Source: a virus. Taken from it: a DNA stretch of 40,406 nt. The notes under the pieces were generated by a model. It saw nothing but the letters and a program-made list of their open reading frames with translations. It made no database searches and had not been told where the DNA came from. The position numbers and the translations under genes are program-made. Numbering within the stretch: position 1 is the stretch's first letter; each line of letters starts with the position of its first letter. Location of the stretch: positions 1-40,406 of IMG/VR virus record IMGVR_UViG_3300037296_000136, one strand, 5' to 3'. Below, one piece after another: positions 6,634-15,765 of this stretch.

Positions 6634-8322
6634 ATGAGCCAACAGAACGCGGGTCAACCCGCGCAGGCTTCACCGCTTGGGGGCATGTCCCCCGAGCAAT
6701 TGGTGATCTACCAGCGCGACCTAGAACTCAAATTGAAAATCATGGAAGCGAAGACGGACTTCGGTAAGTTCTGCGAGCTTATGGTTCCTGATCCTGACTT
6801 CGAAGATGATCCCCTTAAAACATCATATCAGTTCAGGCCGCATCATAAGTTGATTATGGATCGGGTTCTTTCGCTGATCTCGCCGGATTCAAAGCAGTCT
6901 CGACTGGGCGTCAGTGTGCCTCCTCAGTCAGGGAAAAGCTTCATGTTGAGCCTGCTGTTCCCAATCTGGTTCCTGGGCCGCAATTCGCGTGAGCGGATCA
7001 TCATCGCAGGATACTCATCCCAGTTCGTCGTCGATAACATCGGAGTGCCAATCCGCAGGATGGTAAAGACAGAGATGTTCCAAAGAATATTCCCTGACTT
7101 CAAGCTTGATTTAGATAAGGCAGAATTCATTACAACTGAGCAGGGCGGGTCCATTACCTTCGCTGGAAGGAACTCTTCAATCACGGGGAGGTCGGCGACT
7201 TTGATTTTGGTCGATGACCCATATAAAGACTATGAGGAAGCTTTTTCTGACGTAATTCGTGAGAAGATCCACAAGTGGTTTCGGAACTCAATTGTATCTC
7301 GTATCCGTAGGCGCACGAAGTGTATAACTTTACACACGAGATGGCACACCGATGATATCTTGGGCCGCAATGCTGATCCATCGCACCCTGAATATGCCAA
7401 GGATCCTGACCACCGTAAGGTTGCAGATAGCTGGAACTACCTGAACATCCCGGCCATTTGTTCAATCGAATCTGCGGAGATGCTTAACGAATACCTGGAT
7501 GACGGCGAGGAGCCGTTCGTTGAAGGGGATTCAATCTGGCCGGATGAACATGATCTGGAAACGCTCGAGCTGAAACGCCTGGCGGATCCTGTTGAGTTCT
7601 CCGCGCTGTATATGGGGCAGCCCAGCCCTGATACCGGCGCGTTCTTCGATGTCGAAGGCTTGCAGTCCATTGGATCGGCCTCAATGCCATACTCCAAGGA
7701 GCGTGCTGAGGAAATTAAGATCTATGCGGGCTGGGATGTTGGCTTGACCACGAGCCGCAAGCGGGACGCAACAGCGTTCGTCGTTGGCATGTTGGATGAA
7801 AGGACGGGGAACGTCTATATTCTGGACGCGCTGCACATTCGATTGAGGCCTGAGGATATGATCGAGAAGGTGCTGGACATGTGCGAGCGGTGGAACCCCA
7901 TCGCCATCTGGCACGAAAAGGGACAGATTGACCACGCCATCGGTGGCACCCTGCGTGACGCGATGAAGAGACGGAAGGTGTGGTTTAACTTCCAAGCTCA
8001 GTCATTGAAGGGTGACAAGGAAATCCGTGCTCAGGGTATCCGGACATTGATCGCCCAAAAGCGGATGTGGTTCCCAAAGGACAAGACATTCTGGGCCGGC
8101 GCACGCGCAGAACTCCTGCAATTTCCAGCGGGTTTACACGATGACTTCGTGGACGCGCTGTCCTGGTTCGGCAAGTCGATCGGTCACATGATCTCATCCG
8201 ACGCATCCAATCCTCATGTCGAAGAGAAGCCTATCGAGTCCGGGACTATGGCTTGGTTCAAGGCATCAATCGAACGCGAGGATGCGAACAAGGCAATCAC
8301 GATGAAGCGCGTCAGACGCTGA
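6634..8322 (+). CDS. terL: Terminase large subunit
   Basis: This is the ATP-driven DNA packaging motor and nuclease. The ATPase domain has a Walker A-type loop PPQSGKS (about residues 96-102) and a Walker B strand LILVDD (190-195). A T-R-W-H coupling motif lies near 235-238. The RNase H-like nuclease domain has AGWDVG with an acidic residue at 368, and LHDDFVDAL near 501-509, supplying the usual acidic cluster. The length of 562 residues is typical. Translation would start 13 bases after the spike gene stop, within a purine stretch AAAGAAAGAAAT rather than a canonical Shine-Dalgarno. It is therefore probably co-transcribed with the spike gene. Its small partner is encoded far upstream at 295-798. 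Confidence 0.95.
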   Translation: MSQQNAGQPAQASPLGGMSPEQLVIYQRDLELKLKIMEAKTDFGKFCELMVPDPDFEDDPLKTSYQFRPHHKLIMDRVLSLISPDSKQSRLGVSVPPQSGKSFMLSLLFPIWFLGRNSRERIIIAGYSSQFVVDNIGVPIRRMVKTEMFQRIFPDFKLDLDKAEFITTEQGGSITFAGRNSSITGRSATLILVDDPYKDYEEAFSDVIREKIHKWFRNSIVSRIRRRTKCITLHTRWHTDDILGRNADPSHPEYAKDPDHRKVADSWNYLNIPAICSIESAEMLNEYLDDGEEPFVEGDSIWPDEHDLETLELKRLADPVEFSALYMGQPSPDTGAFFDVEGLQSIGSASMPYSKERAEEIKIYAGWDVGLTTSRKRDATAFVVGMLDERTGNVYILDALHIRLRPEDMIEKVLDMCERWNPIAIWHEKGQIDHAIGGTLRDAMKRRKVWFNFQAQSLKGDKEIRAQGIRTLIAQKRMWFPKDKTFWAGARAELLQFPAGLHDDFVDALSWFGKSIGHMISSDASNPHVEEKPIESGTMAWFKASIEREDANKAITMKRVRR

Positions 8323-8323
8323 C

Positions 8324-8354
8324 GGAAGCCCCCTACCCTTGCGCGTGCAAATCC
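8324..8354 (+). promoter_or_regulatory. Late promoter-like element, copy 3
   Basis: GGAAGC at 8324-8329, an 18-nt spacer with G at position 14, then CAAATCC at 8348-8354 and AAA five bases on. It starts one base after the terL stop and ends 23 nt before the portal ATG, leaving just enough leader for the GGAG ribosome binding site. No strong hairpin overlaps this copy, which favours a promoter over an RNA element. Confidence 0.6.
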
Positions 8355-8377
8355 ATGGCAAACGCTGTGGAGATAAC

Positions 8378-10399
8378 ATGCGCAAGGAAGATGAAGTGGA
8401 CGACAGCCGGTCGTCCTTGGTCAATCGCTGGGTAACGGAAGTCAAAGCTGCTGAGCAGTTTTGGAAGCCGCAGTTAGACCGCATGCGCGAAGGCCAGTCC
8501 TACGCGCGCCATGGCTGCAACAAAGCCAACTGGGATCCCCGTGAGAAGTATACGGTTAACCTCGTTAAGAAGCATATCACGAACCTGACGAATGCAGTCT
8601 ATGCTAAGAACCCGGCCCCTGAGGTCGAGGTGAATAGCAAGATCGAATATCAGTATTGGGACGGCGACGCCGGAACGAAGATGATGGCGCAGCAAGCGTT
8701 GGGTCAGGTCGGCGGCGACATCAATATGCTGCATATGCATGCGCCGCAAATTGCAATGATCCTTCAAGATATCCAGCAGGCCGATGACCGCATCTCGCGG
8801 TTGAAAAAGATGGGCAGGACCATCGAGATCCTGTTCGGAAATGCGCTCAAACAGAACAAGGGAAAGCAAGGGATCAAGGGGGCGGTGCGCCGCGCCGCGA
8901 CCTGCGGTGTAGCATATGCTAAGGTTGGCTATCAAAGGGAGATGGATCGCCGGGCCGAGGACAACGAGGCCAATCTATCGGATGCACGCGCACGTCTGGC
9001 TGTGATCGAGCGACTGAAAAATGATGCGGACGCTGGCGACATCTCGGAGTCAGACGCTGAGTATGAAGAACTTTCCCTATCAATTGAGCATTTGCAGAAT
9101 GAAAAGGAAATCATCCTACGCGAAGGCCTGACGCTGACGTTCCCGCGATCGACAGCGATCATCCCGGACACAGCACTGGAAGATCTGAACGGCTTTGCCG
9201 GCGCACGGTGGGTTGCCGAGAAGTTCATGATGACCCGCGATCGCATCGTGGAATCCTTTGATCATGATGTCAGCGGCTATGCCAAAAAGGTTAAGTCCGA
9301 GACGGACGTTCGACTGGCCCGCGGCGAGCAGCGCAAGGACTCTCAGGAGGCCTATACGGTCTATGAGATCTGGGATCGTAGCACTGGCATGCGTCTGGTT
9401 GTCTGCGAGGGATACCCTGACTTTTTGCAGAACCCTGTGGAGCCTGATGTTTTCATCGAGGACACACTGCCATTTTTCGCACTGACACTGAACGATGTTG
9501 AGGACGAGGAAGATCCATTCCCGCCGTCAGACGTTGAGCTGCTGCGTCACCCTCAGGACGAATATAACCGCGCACGCGATGGTCTGGCCGATCACCGGTA
9601 TGCCAACCTGCCCCGCTGGTTTTACCAGGACGGTGCTGTTTCTAAAAAGGATGCTCAGGCTTTCGCGAGCTCATCTCCTTGGAGCGTCGTTGGCGTAAAG
9701 ATCGACGGCACGCAGGACTTGGACAAGGTGTTCAAGCGCGCCCCGGTCCCCGGAATCGATTGGAACCTTTATGGCACCAGCGACATCATGGACGACATGG
9801 TGCGCGCAGGCGGAACGCCGGAGTCCAGCTGGGGCGCGATGAACGCTAATGGATCTGCGACCGAAGCCTCTATCGCTGAGGACGGCCGCGTCTCTGCAAT
9901 GTCCTCTGCAATTGATGATCTGGACATGTGGCTATCTGATATTGCCGAAGCATCCGGCCGGATCTTCATGCGTGAGATGAGCCTCGAGGAAGTGAAGCGT
10001 ATCGCTGGACCAGGCGCGGAATGGTATGAAAGCCAGACCGCTATGGCTGACATGGTGCAGGAAGTTCACCTGACCATCAAGGCAGGCAGCTCGGGCAAGC
10101 CGAACCGTTCTAAGGAGCTGGCAGCTTTGGAGCGCATGATGCCCTTCATGATGCAGATGCCGGAGGCAGATGTCCCGAAGATTTGGGACGTGATGCTGCA
10201 AGCATTGGGCACCAACTTCCGCGCCGCCGATTTCTTAAAGCCAGGCGCGCCTTCTATCGCCGCTCAAAACGCAATGGCGACCGGAGCTGGGTCAGCCGAG
10301 GGCATGCAAGGCGGGATGAATGCGCCGACCGCAGGGCCTGCGCCAGGCGGGCGCACAATGCCAGGCGACGTCCAGAACAACGAGACACGGATGGGATGA
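8378..10399 (+). CDS. Portal protein (P22-like)
   Basis: The 673-residue product would form the dodecameric ring through which DNA enters and leaves the head. The N-terminal region has a tryptophan-containing helix and the NLVKKHITNLTNAVY segment, followed by KNPAPEVEV, as expected of podovirus portals. A long helical crown is suggested at the C-terminus, ending in a glycine/methionine-rich tail. An upstream TTG at 8339 keeps the frame open, but ATG 8378 with GGAG upstream is the better start. The position directly after terL and before scaffold and capsid is the standard order. The P22-like label rests on length and pattern. Confidence 0.85.
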   Translation: MRKEDEVDDSRSSLVNRWVTEVKAAEQFWKPQLDRMREGQSYARHGCNKANWDPREKYTVNLVKKHITNLTNAVYAKNPAPEVEVNSKIEYQYWDGDAGTKMMAQQALGQVGGDINMLHMHAPQIAMILQDIQQADDRISRLKKMGRTIEILFGNALKQNKGKQGIKGAVRRAATCGVAYAKVGYQREMDRRAEDNEANLSDARARLAVIERLKNDADAGDISESDAEYEELSLSIEHLQNEKEIILREGLTLTFPRSTAIIPDTALEDLNGFAGARWVAEKFMMTRDRIVESFDHDVSGYAKKVKSETDVRLARGEQRKDSQEAYTVYEIWDRSTGMRLVVCEGYPDFLQNPVEPDVFIEDTLPFFALTLNDVEDEEDPFPPSDVELLRHPQDEYNRARDGLADHRYANLPRWFYQDGAVSKKDAQAFASSSPWSVVGVKIDGTQDLDKVFKRAPVPGIDWNLYGTSDIMDDMVRAGGTPESSWGAMNANGSATEASIAEDGRVSAMSSAIDDLDMWLSDIAEASGRIFMREMSLEEVKRIAGPGAEWYESQTAMADMVQEVHLTIKAGSSGKPNRSKELAALERMMPFMMQMPEADVPKIWDVMLQALGTNFRAADFLKPGAPSIAAQNAMATGAGSAEGMQGGMNAPTAGPAPGGRTMPGDVQNNETRMG

Positions 10400-10407
10400 A
10401 AAAAGTG

Positions 10408-10432
10408 GGGGGAGCGCGGAAGCAGCTCCCCC
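10408..10432 (+). terminator. Strong hairpin between portal and scaffold genes
   Basis: GGGGGAGC (10408-10415) pairs with GCTCCCCC (10425-10432), an 8-bp GC-rich stem with a 9-nt loop that contains GGAAGC. No T-run follows. It may be a partial terminator, a processing site, or simply overlap with the promoter-like element. Confidence 0.4.
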
Positions 10433-10448
10433 TACTGCCGTCAAGTCC
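10418..10448 (+). promoter_or_regulatory. Late promoter-like element, copy 4
   Basis: GGAAGC at 10418-10423, an 18-nt spacer with G at position 14, then CAAGTCC at 10442-10448. It is 30 nt upstream of the scaffold ATG, so it would serve the scaffold and major capsid genes, the most highly expressed in most phages. Confidence 0.6.
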
Positions 10449-10478
10449 CAGACGTAACAACTCGGAAATGGGCGATAA

Positions 10479-11414
10479 ATGACCGAAGACGCGACGCCAG
10501 CGGATTTCAACGAAGAAGACCAGATCAACGATCAGGTTGAGATCTTGGACGATAACACCACCGAAGAGGTGGATGAGCAGGAAGCAGCTATTGAGGCAAT
10601 TCTGGCAGTTCGCCGGGAAGCCGAAGGTGCAGACGGCGAGACAGCGGATTCGTCCGACGCTGATGAGGATGACGACACGGAGGCTCTCAACGGAGATGCT
10701 GTCGAAGAGGATGATACCTCCGAGGCAGATGACGAAGAGGACACCAGGTTCGACAAAAACCCACGGTTCCAGCAGCTCATTCGTGAGCGAAACGAACTGC
10801 GTGAGGCGGCGTCGAAGGGACAACTTACGGACGAAGACCGCGAGTTGCTGGCTGCAATCAAATCGTATCGGGATAACCCCGATGGCGCGATCAAAGCCTT
10901 AAACCCAATTCTGGAAGATCTCGGTGCTCTGTCCGGATCCGGACCTTTGCCTGACGACTTAGCGGAAGCGGTCGAGATGGGAGAGATCTCGGAGCAGTAT
11001 GCAAGAGACTTGGTAAAAGCCCAGGCCCATCAGAAGGCCGCTACTGCACGACAAGAGCAATATGAGCAGGAGCAAGTGCGCCGCGCTCAGGAGACCCACC
11101 TTACTGAGGTGCGTAGCCGATACACCGAGATCGAGGCCAAGTTCCGCAAGTCCGATCCTGACTACGACAAGAAGCAAGAACTCGTTCAGAGCCTTGCTCT
11201 CCGGATGGCTCCGGGCGGCGTCAAGTCTGCTGACCAATTGGTCGAGATCATGACGGCGGCAAAGAAGAAGGTCGATGAGGCCTACGGAGTTGCCAAGCCT
11301 AAGCCCAAGCCGGTCAGGCCAGTCTCAGGTCAAGCACCAACCCGCACCCAGCGTAAGCCTCAGTCGTATGATGATATCATCAATGATCGTCTGAGTCAGC
11401 CGCGAGCCAAATAA
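10479..11414 (+). CDS. Capsid scaffold protein
   Basis: The 311-residue product is strongly acidic in its first 90 residues (runs of Glu and Asp around DADEDDDTEAL). It continues with helical, coiled-coil-prone stretches around residues 95-120 and 170-215, and ends in a basic proline/lysine tail (KPKPKPVRPV). This charge layout is characteristic of podovirus scaffolding proteins, which fill the procapsid and contact the shell through a basic C-terminus. It lies between the portal and capsid genes, the usual place. Assignment rests on context and composition rather than sequence motif. Confidence 0.8.
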   Translation: MTEDATPADFNEEDQINDQVEILDDNTTEEVDEQEAAIEAILAVRREAEGADGETADSSDADEDDDTEALNGDAVEEDDTSEADDEEDTRFDKNPRFQQLIRERNELREAASKGQLTDEDRELLAAIKSYRDNPDGAIKALNPILEDLGALSGSGPLPDDLAEAVEMGEISEQYARDLVKAQAHQKAATARQEQYEQEQVRRAQETHLTEVRSRYTEIEAKFRKSDPDYDKKQELVQSLALRMAPGGVKSADQLVEIMTAAKKKVDEAYGVAKPKPKPVRPVSGQAPTRTQRKPQSYDDIINDRLSQPRAK

Positions 11415-11429
11415 TAAAAAGGAAAAACA

Positions 11430-12491
11430 ATGGCTCTTACAACTGCTGAGATTCAAGACATCTCAAATCGCACATTGGACTTTCACGTTCGCGAAAGCGA
11501 AGTGCATTTCCAAAACATCCAGGATCGCCCACTTCTGCGTGACATGAAGAAGAACATGAAGGACTTCCCAGGGACAAAAGAGTTCCTGACCATGGATTAC
11601 CAAGAGTTTGCCGGTGGCAATTTTGGCGGCATCGAATCGGAAACCGACAAGCTGACGTTCGAGAACTACCACTTGAACAAAAAGCTTCAGTATTCCTACC
11701 ACGAGCACTTCTCTGGCCTCAAAGTCAGCATGAAGGAACTCGAGCGTCGGGGCATTGATGTCAAGGATACGTCCAACGGTTTTAAAGGCGCATCTCCGGC
11801 TACTGGCTCGGAAAAAATTGCACTGCAAAGTGTGCTAAAAGAGAAGAACGCTGCACTGTCGGAAGACTGGGCATCGGGTATGAACCGTTACCTGTGGGCT
11901 GACGGCACAGCAGACGCCAAGGGTATGGCCGGTATCACCGCGCTGATCGTTGACGATCCCGATGCTGCTGGTCTGACCATCGGCGGCATGACCAAGGTGG
12001 ATAGCCCTTATTGGACTAACCGTGCAAACGTTGGCATGACTTGGACACGCGCACAGGCTGGCGACTTCCTGTTGTTCGAAACCATCCAAGATGAGCTGAT
12101 CCAGCTGCGTCGTTACGCTGACGGCCGCACCCCAATCCACAAGGGTTATGCTGGTTCTGACATGATGTCCGCGCTGCGGGCTGAGCGTCGGGCAATGGGC
12201 GTTGGCGAGCAGAACGGTTTCACTGGCACGAAAGACGTCAGCGTCGGTGCAGTCGTCATTGATTCGCTCGTTGTCGAGTATGACCCGTCACTAGACGATA
12301 TGGGCATGACCAAGCGTCTCTACATTGTTGACCATAAGTCGATCAACCTGTGGTGCCTGCAAGGTAAGGATATGCGTATCCACGCCCCCGCGTCGCCACA
12401 CGATGAGCTGGTCTTCTACAAGGGTCTTCTGACCTCTGGTCAGGTGGCCGCATCGAGGCGAAATACTAGTGCGGTCCTCGCCTTCACTTGA
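11430..12491 (+). CDS. Major capsid protein
   Basis: The 353-residue product fits a podovirus major capsid protein. It has a mixed alpha/beta composition and an early RPLLRDMKKNMKDFPG segment. A mid-protein pattern, GMAGITALIVDDPDAAGLTIGG followed by YWTNRANVG, is commonly seen in shell proteins of this type. It begins 16 bases after the scaffold gene with AAAAAGGAAAAA as ribosome binding site. It is followed by a GC-rich terminator hairpin, consistent with a heavily expressed gene. I see no separate decoration domain. Confidence 0.85.
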   Translation: MALTTAEIQDISNRTLDFHVRESEVHFQNIQDRPLLRDMKKNMKDFPGTKEFLTMDYQEFAGGNFGGIESETDKLTFENYHLNKKLQYSYHEHFSGLKVSMKELERRGIDVKDTSNGFKGASPATGSEKIALQSVLKEKNAALSEDWASGMNRYLWADGTADAKGMAGITALIVDDPDAAGLTIGGMTKVDSPYWTNRANVGMTWTRAQAGDFLLFETIQDELIQLRRYADGRTPIHKGYAGSDMMSALRAERRAMGVGEQNGFTGTKDVSVGAVVIDSLVVEYDPSLDDMGMTKRLYIVDHKSINLWCLQGKDMRIHAPASPHDELVFYKGLLTSGQVAASRRNTSAVLAFT

Positions 12492-12506
12492 TCGGGAAAT
12501 AATTGG

Positions 12507-12526
12507 GCGGGGGATTTTTCCCCCGC
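12507..12526 (+). terminator. Terminator hairpin after the major capsid gene
   Basis: GCGGGGG (12507-12513), loop ATTTTT, CCCCCGC (12520-12526), then TTAAA. An outer imperfect stem pairs GATCGGGAAAT before it with ATTTCCCAATC after it. As no promoter-like element is seen before the next gene, this probably attenuates rather than stops transcription. Confidence 0.65.
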
Positions 12527-12578
12527 TTAAACATACCCATTTCCCAATCACTTGAAACCGAAAGAAAGAAATACAGAA

Positions 12579-12905
12579 ATGACCTTTCCAATTTACCGCT
12601 GCAAGATTTCTCTGAATGGCGATCGCCTCAATCAGGTTATCAAAGAAGCAACCGCTCCTGAGATCCGCACCTTGGGTGCTGTCCATGGCAAAACCTCAAT
12701 TGAAGACCTGACCGATACCGGCAAGGTTCTAAAAGTAACCTCCGATCAATTGGCTGAAACGCTTTCGCGTCGCTATCAAGTGCGCGGCCAAAACAAGTTC
12801 CTTGAAATGTTCCAGCAAGTCGTTGCTTCGGGTCAGCTGCCCAAGACAATCGACGGCGTGAAGAGCGTCAAAGAGACCGTCAAGAAACTATCGACCGAGG
12901 ACTAA
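12579..12905 (+). CDS. Small virion or head-assembly protein, hypothetical
   Basis: The 108-residue product is lysine-rich and mostly helical, with an N-terminal strand (IYRCKISLNG). It is not recognised. The open frame extends back to 12552, but ATG 12579 is chosen because it lies just after the purine stretch GAAAGAAAGAAAT and away from the capsid terminator. It is followed five bases later by the adaptor gene. Position between capsid and adaptor suggests a minor head or completion protein. Confidence 0.6.
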   Translation: MTFPIYRCKISLNGDRLNQVIKEATAPEIRTLGAVHGKTSIEDLTDTGKVLKVTSDQLAETLSRRYQVRGQNKFLEMFQQVVASGQLPKTIDGVKSVKETVKKLSTED

Positions 12906-12909
12906 ATGA

Positions 12910-13575
12910 ATGGCTACCGGGACAACCGTCCAAGACATGCTGGAAATGCTGCGCCTCGAAATCGGGGCGTCGCTTAATCCTGCGCACGGCGACGGCGAGA
13001 CACGGGGCCATATCATTGACCTGAGGATTGCTCAGGAAAACATCTACGACGAGCACGTCTGGCCGGGGTTCGATATCCGAAAGGATATCACCTTGGAGGC
13101 GGGCTCGTATCTCTACACAATCCCTGATGACATGGACTTGTCCAAAGCAGTGACTGTGTGGATTGAAGTGGACGGAGAATGGCGCGAGATCAATCGCGGC
13201 TTTGATACCGGAGACTTTGGAATTTCAGACCCGGAAGTAGGCGAGACCGCTGATCGGGTTTTGGCGTGGGACATCGTTTCACGTCCTGATATCGACGCTG
13301 ACCGGCCTATGATCCAGATCTGGCCAGCACCCAACAAGGCTATGACTTTGCGCTTTGAAGGTCGTCGCAAGCTGAGGTCCCTGCGTTTGCAGACGGATCG
13401 CTGCGAGCTTGATGACCAGCTCATTGTCTTAGCCGCATCAGCTAAGATCCTTGCGCGTCGTGCGGACCCGGCATCAGGCCCGGTGCGCGGCGCGTTCAAG
13501 GACAGGCTGAAAATTATCAAGAACGATCAGGGTGGCTACGGCCCCTCTGTCTTCCACTTTCACAAAAGAAAATAA
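12910..13575 (+). CDS. Head-tail adaptor protein (gp4/gp11-like)
   Basis: The 221-residue product has features of adaptor proteins that sit under the portal. An N-terminal helical region (TVQDMLEMLRLEIG) is followed by a strand segment, LEAGSYLYTIPDDM, preceding K-A-V-x-V-W. Further on are IQIWPAPNKAMTLRFEGRRK and a C-terminal helix containing AASAKILARRADP. The P-D-D and I-W-P-A-P motifs are common in this class. Spacing, GAGGA ribosome binding site and location after the capsid gene agree. Named by pattern and order. Confidence 0.7.
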   Translation: MATGTTVQDMLEMLRLEIGASLNPAHGDGETRGHIIDLRIAQENIYDEHVWPGFDIRKDITLEAGSYLYTIPDDMDLSKAVTVWIEVDGEWREINRGFDTGDFGISDPEVGETADRVLAWDIVSRPDIDADRPMIQIWPAPNKAMTLRFEGRRKLRSLRLQTDRCELDDQLIVLAASAKILARRADPASGPVRGAFKDRLKIIKNDQGGYGPSVFHFHKRK

Positions 13576-13590
13576 GAGCAGGATAAAACC

Positions 13591-13914
13591 ATGTCGTCCC
13601 TACCCCGCGAGAAAGGCCCCGCCGAGCGTAACTCAGAGCACGCTCAGATCACCATCCCCGGTGCAACACACCGCGTAACGATCGCGCCGGCCGCAACGTG
13701 GGACTCTACTGCGCTGGCAGAAGATACGACTTGGGTCATGCTGGACATTGAAGGCGAAGTTATTGCCAAGCGGTCTGACCGCATGGAAGACGCAGGGTTT
13801 CCTCTGCGCGTTGGCGGCGTCTACTCCAAAGGCATTCCCGAAGGTGCACTCCTCGTCCTTGTGAATGAGGGCAGCGCAGATGCCATCGTGAATGTGATGG
13901 AAGCTGGTGCCTAA
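13591..13914 (+). CDS. Small structural protein, hypothetical
   Basis: The 107-residue product is rich in short strands (THRVTIAPAATW, TTWVMLDIEGEV, GALLVLVNEG) and is probably a beta-sandwich or trimeric fibre accessory. An AGGA ribosome binding site precedes it. Its stop codon overlaps the next ATG (TAATG at 13912-13916), so the two proteins are translationally coupled and probably act together. It is not recognised. Confidence 0.6.
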   Translation: MSSLPREKGPAERNSEHAQITIPGATHRVTIAPAATWDSTALAEDTTWVMLDIEGEVIAKRSDRMEDAGFPLRVGGVYSKGIPEGALLVLVNEGSADAIVNVMEAGA

Positions 13915-15515
13915 TGTTCATTCCATTTTTCCCAAAAGGCCGCGGTCTTACTGCGGGTTTGCCCGGAGATGGCTCCGTTGATCCTGGCACTGGTAATCCT
14001 GGTGGCACGCCGGAGGCACCTGTTGAGACGCAGGCCGATACTGTTCCCGTAACAGGCTCCTTTACAATTGAGATCAGTCCGAATGCTGTGACCGTTGGCG
14101 AGAATGTCATCACGTCGCAGAACGGCAATATCTCTCTTTCTGTCTTTGAAGTGGCTGGCTACGACATTCTGGCTAACGTCGGTGTCGAGTATTCTGACGC
14201 ATCCAAAACGATCACGCCAACACTGTCTGGTGGGGTCTATACTGTCGAGATCACGACCGTTGGTGAAGTTGATATCACATACGACATTCAGTATTCCGAT
14301 ATCCGCATCGTCAAGGAAATCGTAACTAAAACCGAATACATTACCGATCCTTTGGTGATCTCATACAGCCCAACAGTTGTGCGTATCAACGGCGGCGACC
14401 TGCCTGCGCGCAATGACAACATCGTTGTGGGAACGTTCGAGCTGGAAGGGACGGATCTTCTGCCTCTGGCTGGAACGAGCTTCACGGTCGGCACGCTGGA
14501 CGTTGCGTCTGGGATCGCTGGGGATGAAACGACATTCACGATCACACCGCAATCGGCTGACACGCAGATCAATTACTCAATCGAGTGGACTGACGAAGGT
14601 CCGGTTTCTGCGGAGCCTGCTGCTGGTGCGGTCGAGAGTGACTCAACGGTGTATTTTACGGACGAGACAATCGTCACGGAGCATTTGCCAGATACATTCG
14701 GTGATGAGATTGCTGTCTTCACACAAGCCGGAAAGACGTTCAAGGCTCATGTTTTAAAGGGGACAAAGAGTGTCATTCCCGCTGAGGACATGTTCATTCG
14801 CGCCTTATATGTGCCAGGTGGATCAGGTGGCGGGGCGTCTTATGCTGGCCCTGCTTTTGAAGCTGGGGGCGGGGCCGGGTCAGCGGCGACCATTATCAAT
14901 GCCTTTTTGAAAGCCGGCGAAGCTCAAAGCTGCGGGATTCAATCTGGCGCATCTGGTGGCACTAGCACAGGCGTTGCTGGCGGGAATACAAATGGAGGCA
15001 TTTTCTTGGGGTATTCGTTCCCAGGAGCTGTCGGCGGAGCGTCGTTGTCAAAGAACCCAGTCAACCTCGCTAACATCGCAAACTACGGAGGCTTCACAGC
15101 ATCCGACAAAACAGTGACCCGAGCCCCTGTATACGGCGGCTTCCGTAGCGGAGAGTCAACGGTATCTACGACCGACCCAGGGTGGGCGGCTGGATCAGGC
15201 GGCGCGGGCGCAGGTAGCCCAGGTGGCGACACTATTACGGCTGAACGCAAGGCTGGAAAAGGTGGTGAAGGATTGGATATCTCGCAGGAGTTCCCCTTCT
15301 ACCATCTGAAAAAAGTCTCAGCTGGCGGCCCAGGCAGTGCGAGATCCAAAGATGGAGAGCCAGTATTTCAAGGCGACCCTGCATCGACTGGCTCTGGCAT
15401 ATTAGAGCCAGCTGCTCCGAATACAGGAAACGGCGGGGGAGCCGGCGGCAACTCCAATATTGACAAAGGCAACGGCGGCTCAGGTCTTATCATCATTAAA
15501 TACAGGATCGCATAA
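13914..15515 (+). CDS. Glycine-rich adhesin-type tail fibre
   Basis: The 533-residue product has a proline/glycine linker, then two repeats of a beta domain with recurring I-S-P/Y-S-P and VG-x-F or VGTFE units (about residues 50-140 and 145-235). The C-terminal 240 residues are glycine-rich (GGSGGGASYAG, GAGSAATIIN, GGGAGGNSN) and end in GGSGLIIIKYRIA. That ending is typical of glycine-rich receptor-binding tips that form polyglycine-type sandwiches in tail adhesins. It is coupled to both neighbours by overlapping stop/start codons. A receptor-binding role is likely. Confidence 0.7.
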   Translation: MFIPFFPKGRGLTAGLPGDGSVDPGTGNPGGTPEAPVETQADTVPVTGSFTIEISPNAVTVGENVITSQNGNISLSVFEVAGYDILANVGVEYSDASKTITPTLSGGVYTVEITTVGEVDITYDIQYSDIRIVKEIVTKTEYITDPLVISYSPTVVRINGGDLPARNDNIVVGTFELEGTDLLPLAGTSFTVGTLDVASGIAGDETTFTITPQSADTQINYSIEWTDEGPVSAEPAAGAVESDSTVYFTDETIVTEHLPDTFGDEIAVFTQAGKTFKAHVLKGTKSVIPAEDMFIRALYVPGGSGGGASYAGPAFEAGGGAGSAATIINAFLKAGEAQSCGIQSGASGGTSTGVAGGNTNGGIFLGYSFPGAVGGASLSKNPVNLANIANYGGFTASDKTVTRAPVYGGFRSGESTVSTTDPGWAAGSGGAGAGSPGGDTITAERKAGKGGEGLDISQEFPFYHLKKVSAGGPGSARSKDGEPVFQGDPASTGSGILEPAAPNTGNGGGAGGNSNIDKGNGGSGLIIIKYRIA

Positions 15516-15763
15516 TGGCAAACATCGCAATTTTGGACGACAATGATATTGTCATTGATATCGTTGTCGTCAGTAACCGAGACATCAAAGATGAGAGCGG
15601 AGTTGAGCAGGAAGAGCTTGCCATTGCTTTTTGTGAAGAGAACATCGGCCCAGGCAATTATGCAATGACATCGTATAATGGGAACATTCGCGGCGTCTAC
15701 CCTCACCTGGGCATGAAGCTGTTCCGTGACCGGGATGTCTATGACTGGCCTGAGGAAGCCTGA
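15515..15763 (+). CDS. Small fibre-associated protein, conserved type
   Basis: The 82-residue product begins MANIAILDDNDIVIDIVVVSN, has an internal Glu-rich segment and carries the block YAMTSYNGNIRGVYPHLGM. I recognise this general pattern from small proteins encoded near structural genes of marine phages; their function is not established to my knowledge. It overlaps the adhesin stop codon (TAATG) and is followed two bases later by the nozzle gene. It could be a fibre tip cap or chaperone. Confidence 0.6.
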   Translation: MANIAILDDNDIVIDIVVVSNRDIKDESGVEQEELAIAFCEENIGPGNYAMTSYNGNIRGVYPHLGMKLFRDRDVYDWPEEA

Positions 15764-15765
15764 TC

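Noticed and set aside
8906-8925. Partition-like palindrome GTAGCATATGCTA in the portal gene
   Set aside because: Only partial identity to the parS candidate and likely by chance at this length.
8463-10976. GGAAGC boxes within portal and scaffold genes (8463, 10618, 10971)
   Set aside because: None has a YAARTCC box 18 nt downstream; they are ordinary Glu-Ala or Gly-Ser codons.
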